Source: Rhizobiales bacterium 2SD
Lineage (GTDB): Bacteria; Pseudomonadota; Alphaproteobacteria; Rhizobiales; Beijerinckiaceae
Length of the DNA: 64,000 nucleotides
Direction: 5' to 3'
Assembly (NCBI GenBank): GCA_005502805.1
Contig: SCMY01000013.1
Location: 124,001 to 188,000, forward strand
Shown here: positions 60,428 through 64,000 of the stretch, one piece after another
How positions within the stretch are numbered: the stretch's first letter is position 1
Layout: every line of letters begins with the position of its first letter
Program-made: the position numbers and the translations under genes
Notes under the pieces: model-generated
Told to the model about the DNA's origin: nothing
Seen by the model: only the letters and a program-made list of their open reading frames with translations
Database searches by the model: none

Positions 60428-61389
60428 CGCGGCCTCCAGCAGGCGGTGCGGTGGCCGGCCTCAGTGACCAGCGCCGGCATCTCATTGGCGCAGGGCTCGA
60501 CGGCGTCGGGGCAGCGCGGCGAGAACGGACAGCCGGTGGGCAGGCGACCGAGCCGCGGCGGCGCACCCTCGATCGCGGTCAGCGGGCCGACCGGACCGGA
60601 GAGGCTCGGCACGCAGGCCTTGAGCAGGCTGGTATAGGGATGGCGTGGCGCAAGCTCGATCGCCTCGACCGGCCCATCCTCGACGACCTTGCCGCCATAC
60701 ATGACGACGACGCGGTCGACGATCTCGGCGACGAGCTGGAGGTTGTGCGAGATGAAGACGACGGCGAGGCCGAGCTCACGGCGCAGCTCCGCGATCAGGT
60801 CGACGATCTGCGCCTGGACGGTGACGTCGAGCGCTGTCGTCGGCTCGTCGGCGATCAAGAGACGCGGCCGGCAGGCGATCGCCATGGCGATCAGCGCGCG
60901 CTGGCGCATGCCACCGGAGAATTCATGCGGATAGGAAGCGAGGCGCTTGCCTGCGTCGCGGATGCCGACGCGCTCCAGCGATTCCACCGCGATGCGTCGC
61001 GCTTCGCTCGCCGAGACGTCGCGATGCGCGCGGACGACGTCGGTGATCTGCCGGCCGATGGTCAGCGCTGGGTTGAGCGAGCTTTGCGGGTCCTGGAAGA
61101 CCATGGCGATGTCGCGCCCGCGCAGCGCCCGCATCCGCTTTTCATCGGCTGCGAGCAGGTCCTCGCCGTCGAAGATCACCCGCCCGCCGGTGGCCCGTGC
61201 CGGCGCACCGAGCAGGCGCATCACCGCCAGCATGCTGAGGCTCTTGCCCGAGCCGGATTCGCCGACGATACCGACGGCTTCGCCCGGCGCGACGCAGAAG
61301 TCGACGCCGCGCACCGCCTCGACCATGCCGCCATCGGCCGAGCGGAAGCCGACGCGCAGGCCCTCGACGCTGAGCAATGCCGGGCTCAT
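60424..61389 (-). CDS. dppD: Dipeptide-type ABC ATPase DppD
   Basis: A 321-residue ATPase with Walker A 'GESGSGKSL', signature 'FSGGMRQRALIAMA', Walker B 'LLIADEPTTALD' and the Opp/Dpp C-terminal 'CPFSPRCPDAVEPC' cysteine motif, which in some DppD proteins binds an iron-sulphur cluster. The start at 61389 overlaps dppC by 4 bases. Confidence 0.92.
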   Translation of the reverse strand: MSPALLSVEGLRVGFRSADGGMVEAVRGVDFCVAPGEAVGIVGESGSGKSLSMLAVMRLLGAPARATGGRVIFDGEDLLAADEKRMRALRGRDIAMVFQDPQSSLNPALTIGRQITDVVRAHRDVSASEARRIAVESLERVGIRDAGKRLASYPHEFSGGMRQRALIAMAIACRPRLLIADEPTTALDVTVQAQIVDLIAELRRELGLAVVFISHNLQLVAEIVDRVVVMYGGKVVEDGPVEAIELAPRHPYTSLLKACVPSLSGPVGPLTAIEGAPPRLGRLPTGCPFSPRCPDAVEPCANEMPALVTEAGHRTACWRPR

Positions 61390-62270
61390 GCGACCAGCGT
61401 CCTGGCTTCGCTGCGCGGGTCGAACAGGTCGCGCACCGCATCGCCGAGCAGGTTGAAGCCGATCACGGTCAGCGAGATGGCGAGCCCCGGGAAGACCGGC
61501 AGCCACCATTCGCCGGAATAGATCGCGCTGCGGGCATCGGAGAGCATGGTGCCCCAGCTCGGCTGCGGCGGCTGCACGCCGAGGCCGACGAAACTGATCG
61601 AGGCCTCGATGACGATGCCGATCGCGACCAGCAGCGTGCCCTGCACGATGATCGGCGACAGGCAGTTCGGCAGCACGTCGCCGCTGACGATCTGCCAGTG
61701 CGAGGCGCCCTGCAGGAAGCGAGCGCGGACATAGTCGGCCCCGGCGATACGCTTGGCCACCGCATAGGTGACGCGGGCGAAAACCGGCGAGAACAGGCAG
61801 CCGACGAGGACGACGATCTTGACCTCGTTCGGCAGCAGCAGCGGACCCACCGCCAACGGCCCGACGCCGAGGATGCCGACGATCGCGATCGCCCAGACCA
61901 GCAGCGGGATCGAGGCGACACCGTCGACGATGCGCATCACGACCTGCTCGCCGAGCCCGCCCTTATAGGCGGCGAAGATCCCGGCCGAGACGCCGATCAA
62001 GGCACCGATCAGCACCGCGCCGATCCCGACCGAGAGCGAGGCGCGCGCGCCGAACAGGATGCGGCTCAGCACGTCGCGACCGCCCTGGTCGGTGCCGAGC
62101 CAATGCCGGGCGTCGGGCGCGGTCAGCCTGTCCTCTATGTTGAGCGCGAGCGGGTCGTAGGGCGCGATCAGCGGCGCGAAGATCGCGGCGAGCACGATCA
62201 ACCCGACGATGCCGGCCCCGAGCCAGCCGCTCCAGTCGAGACCGCGGAGAGCTTTGCGCAGATCGCTCAT
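61386..62270 (-). CDS. dppC: Dipeptide-type ABC permease DppC
   Basis: A 294-residue permease. The N-terminal helix is followed by 'HWLGTDQGGRDVLSRILFGAR', the standard DppC entry motif, and the EAA loop 'GADYVRARFLQGASHWQIVSGDVLPN' region. It overlaps dppB and dppD by 4 bases each. Confidence 0.92.
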   Translation of the reverse strand: MSDLRKALRGLDWSGWLGAGIVGLIVLAAIFAPLIAPYDPLALNIEDRLTAPDARHWLGTDQGGRDVLSRILFGARASLSVGIGAVLIGALIGVSAGIFAAYKGGLGEQVVMRIVDGVASIPLLVWAIAIVGILGVGPLAVGPLLLPNEVKIVVLVGCLFSPVFARVTYAVAKRIAGADYVRARFLQGASHWQIVSGDVLPNCLSPIIVQGTLLVAIGIVIEASISFVGLGVQPPQPSWGTMLSDARSAIYSGEWWLPVFPGLAISLTVIGFNLLGDAVRDLFDPRSEARTLVA

Positions 62271-63211
62271 GCCGCCGCCCTCTGGCGCGGATCGAGCACG
62301 CGGTTGATCAGGTCGGCGCCGAGATTGGCGAAGACGAAGATCGCGGTGAACAGGAAGACGATGCCTTGCAACAGCAGGAAGTCGCGCTGCGAGATCGCGT
62401 TGAGTAGCGCGCGCGAAAGGCCGGGGATGTTGAAGACCTGCTCGATGATCAGTGCCCAGCCGAACATGTAGCCGAAGGAGAGCGCCGCGAGGTTGACCAC
62501 CGGCGGCAGCGCGTTGACCAGCGCGTAGAACACGACCTGGCGCGAGGAGAGCCCCATGGCGCGGGCGGTGCGGACATAATCGCCGCGCAAGGTCTCCTGC
62601 AGGCTCGCCTGCGTCATCCGCGCCAGCACGGCGATGTAGTAGACCGCGAGCGAGAGCGACGGCATCAGGATGCTCTGCAGGTGCAGCGTGAGGCCGGCTG
62701 AGAGCGGGACATAGCCGCCGGGCGGCAGCAGGCGCAGATCGACCGCAAGGAAGCGGATCAGCACGATGCCGAGCCAGAAGGCCGGGATCGACAGGCCCAG
62801 CACCGAGGCGAAACGACTGATCCGGTCGAAGGCGCCGCCCGGCTTGAGCGCCGCGAGCACGCCGATGCCGATGCCGAAGACGAGCGCGATCAGAAAGGCA
62901 AAGAGCACGATCGCCAGCGTCACCGGCAGCGCATTGACGATCTCAGCTGCGACGTCGCGGCCGGTGACGAAGGACTTGCCGAAATCCCCGCGCGTGACGT
63001 CGCCGAGCCAGGCGGCGTATTGCGAGAGGAAGGGCCGGTCGAGGCCATGCGCCTGCTCGAACTGCGCGATCTGCTCAGCCGTCGCGTCGGCCCCGAGCAC
63101 GATCCGGGCCGGGGAACCCGGACCGGACCGCGTCAGCGCGAACAGCGCGAGACCGACGAAGAGCAGCGTGCCGATCGAGGAGACGATGCGGCCTGCGACG
63201 AGGCGGAGCAT
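62267..63211 (-). CDS. dppB: Dipeptide-type ABC permease DppB
   Basis: A 314-residue permease starting 'MLRLVAGRIVSSIGTLLFVGLALFALTR', with 'GLDRPFLSQYAAWLGDVTRGDFGKSF' and the EAA loop 'RGDYVRTARAMGLSSRQVVFYALVNALPP' region, all typical of DppB. The start at 63211 is chosen because the longer frame runs through the binding-protein gene. Confidence 0.92.
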   Translation of the reverse strand: MLRLVAGRIVSSIGTLLFVGLALFALTRSGPGSPARIVLGADATAEQIAQFEQAHGLDRPFLSQYAAWLGDVTRGDFGKSFVTGRDVAAEIVNALPVTLAIVLFAFLIALVFGIGIGVLAALKPGGAFDRISRFASVLGLSIPAFWLGIVLIRFLAVDLRLLPPGGYVPLSAGLTLHLQSILMPSLSLAVYYIAVLARMTQASLQETLRGDYVRTARAMGLSSRQVVFYALVNALPPVVNLAALSFGYMFGWALIIEQVFNIPGLSRALLNAISQRDFLLLQGIVFLFTAIFVFANLGADLINRVLDPRQRAAA

Positions 63212-63222
63212 GGCGGGCTCGT

Positions 63223-64000
63223 TCAGACCTTGATCTCGCCGGGCGCGATGGTCAGGCCCTGGTTGACCTTCACATCCTGCAGCGCCTGCCGCCAGAGATT
63301 GGAGGCGTGGACATAGCCGAGCACGCCGATCGGTGCGTCGCGGGCAGCGAGCGCCTGCAGCTTGCCGTAGAGCTCCTTGAGCTTGGCTTCTTCCGTCTCG
63401 GCGAAGGCGGCCGCAAGCGTCTGGTTGAACTCGGGGTTGTTGTAGCCCGTGCTCTTGGACAGCACCTGCTCCGGCGTCAGGCAGACCTGCATGATGTAGC
63501 TCGGCTCGCCGGGCGACATGAAGACCTGCAGCGCCGCCTGATGCTCGCCACGGATCGCCTGCTGGATCAGCACCGAGAACTCGTAGACCTTGAGGTTGAC
63601 CTTGACGCCGATCTTGGCGAGCTGCGCCTGCACGAAGATCGCCGCGTCCTTGGTGTCGAGCAGATAGGGCTCGGCCTGGATGCTGAGATCGAATTCGGCG
63701 CCCGTGGCGTATTTCGACTTGGCGAGCAGGGCTTTCGCCTTGTCGAGGTCGAAGCCGAGTTCCTTGTCGGCCTCGGCGTTGAACCACCAGCCGCGCGCCG
63801 GCGCCGGCACCGACGAGGGATCCAGCAGCCCGTAATAGACCTTCTCACCGATCGTCTTGCGGTCGATCGCGGCGGAGACCGCCTTGCGGAAGTTCACGTC
63901 GTCGAAGGGCGCTTTCAGGTTGTTGGTGTACATCAGCAGCGCGCCGCCCAGCGTCGGCCGCGAGGCGCCGGTGATGCCCGGCATGGTCTTCAGCCGGTTG
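63223..64000 (-). CDS. dppA: Dipeptide-type ABC binding protein, N-terminus missing
   Basis: The last ~258 residues of an SBP_bac_5 family binding protein; the frame is open to the right edge (…NRLKTMPGITG) so the start is outside the window. 'MYTNNLKAPFDDVNFRKAVSAAIDRKTI' (region) and 'AKALLAKSKY' are family hallmarks. It precedes dppB by 11 bases and gives the importer its specificity. Confidence 0.9.
   Translation of the reverse strand, partial: NRLKTMPGITGASRPTLGGALLMYTNNLKAPFDDVNFRKAVSAAIDRKTIGEKVYYGLLDPSSVPAPARGWWFNAEADKELGFDLDKAKALLAKSKYATGAEFDLSIQAEPYLLDTKDAAIFVQAQLAKIGVKVNLKVYEFSVLIQQAIRGEHQAALQVFMSPGEPSYIMQVCLTPEQVLSKSTGYNNPEFNQTLAAAFAETEEAKLKELYGKLQALAARDAPIGVLGYVHASNLWRQALQDVKVNQGLTIAPGEIKV

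Overview
The window is about 64 kb of GC-rich, tightly packed bacterial chromosome. There are many 4-base ATGA stop/start overlaps and almost no non-coding DNA. The gene content (fused iolC-DUF2090, RpiR-type inositol regulator, many ABC importers, MipA/OmpV, DUF2339, OPT and hydantoinase clusters) points to an alphaproteobacterium of the order Hyphomicrobiales, possibly Bosea-like. That placement is inference. I see no insertion sequence, phage gene, CRISPR array or integrase, so this looks like a metabolic segment of the chromosome and not an island.

Region 1 (1-11 kb) is mixed. It holds a cold-shock protein cut by the window edge, a beta-carbonic anhydrase, a DUF167/YggT pair, tRNA-Ala(CGC) with a clear promoter, a LysR regulator beside a Tat-exported amidohydrolase, a very large DUF2339 membrane protein, and small envelope or hypothetical proteins. 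Region 2 (10.4-24.7 kb) is an inositol locus. iolR-iolC-iolD-iolE-iolB plus a hypothetical gene run leftward. An SDR gene, iolG, an inositol-monophosphatase-family gene and a three-gene ABC importer run rightward. Both units start from overlapping promoters with one GGAA-N6-TTCC palindrome between them. The importer's binding protein lacks the iron-binding tyrosine pair of FbpA and carries a His-Asp...Glu arrangement like the hexose-phosphate binder AfuA. This suggests uptake of phosphorylated inositol followed by cytoplasmic dephosphorylation.

Region 3 (24.7-35.0 kb) is a leftward run of eleven genes: MtnX-like HAD phosphatase, class III aminotransferase, ureohydrolase-like protein, ArnE-like four-helix transporter, alpha/beta hydrolase, GNAT/FemAB-like acyltransferase, a second ArnE/F-like transporter, DUF2147, an NtrB/NtrC-type two-component pair and a MipA/OmpV outer-membrane protein. 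I do not recognise this combination. It reads as a pathway that makes or modifies an amine-bearing envelope or exported molecule, and it is the best candidate here for an undescribed system.

Region 4 (35.0-42.5 kb) has an IclR regulator with two near-identical palindromes in its upstream region, a fused HyuA-HyuB hydantoinase/5-oxoprolinase, an OPT-family transporter and an AroM-family protein. Region 5 (42.5-54.5 kb) is a leftward aromatic-catabolism operon: 6PGDH-like/DUF1932 dehydrogenase, orphan TctC, GalD, GalB and GalC (the 4-oxalomesaconate lower branch of gallate/protocatechuate 4,5-cleavage), LivKHMGF, a MetE-like methyltransferase and a VOC extradiol dioxygenase. A LysR gene sits just upstream. 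Region 6 (54.6-64 kb) is a leftward dipeptide-type ABC importer, split HyuA and HyuB, and a D-threonine-aldolase/D-serine-dehydratase-like PLP enzyme; the importer's binding protein runs off the right edge.
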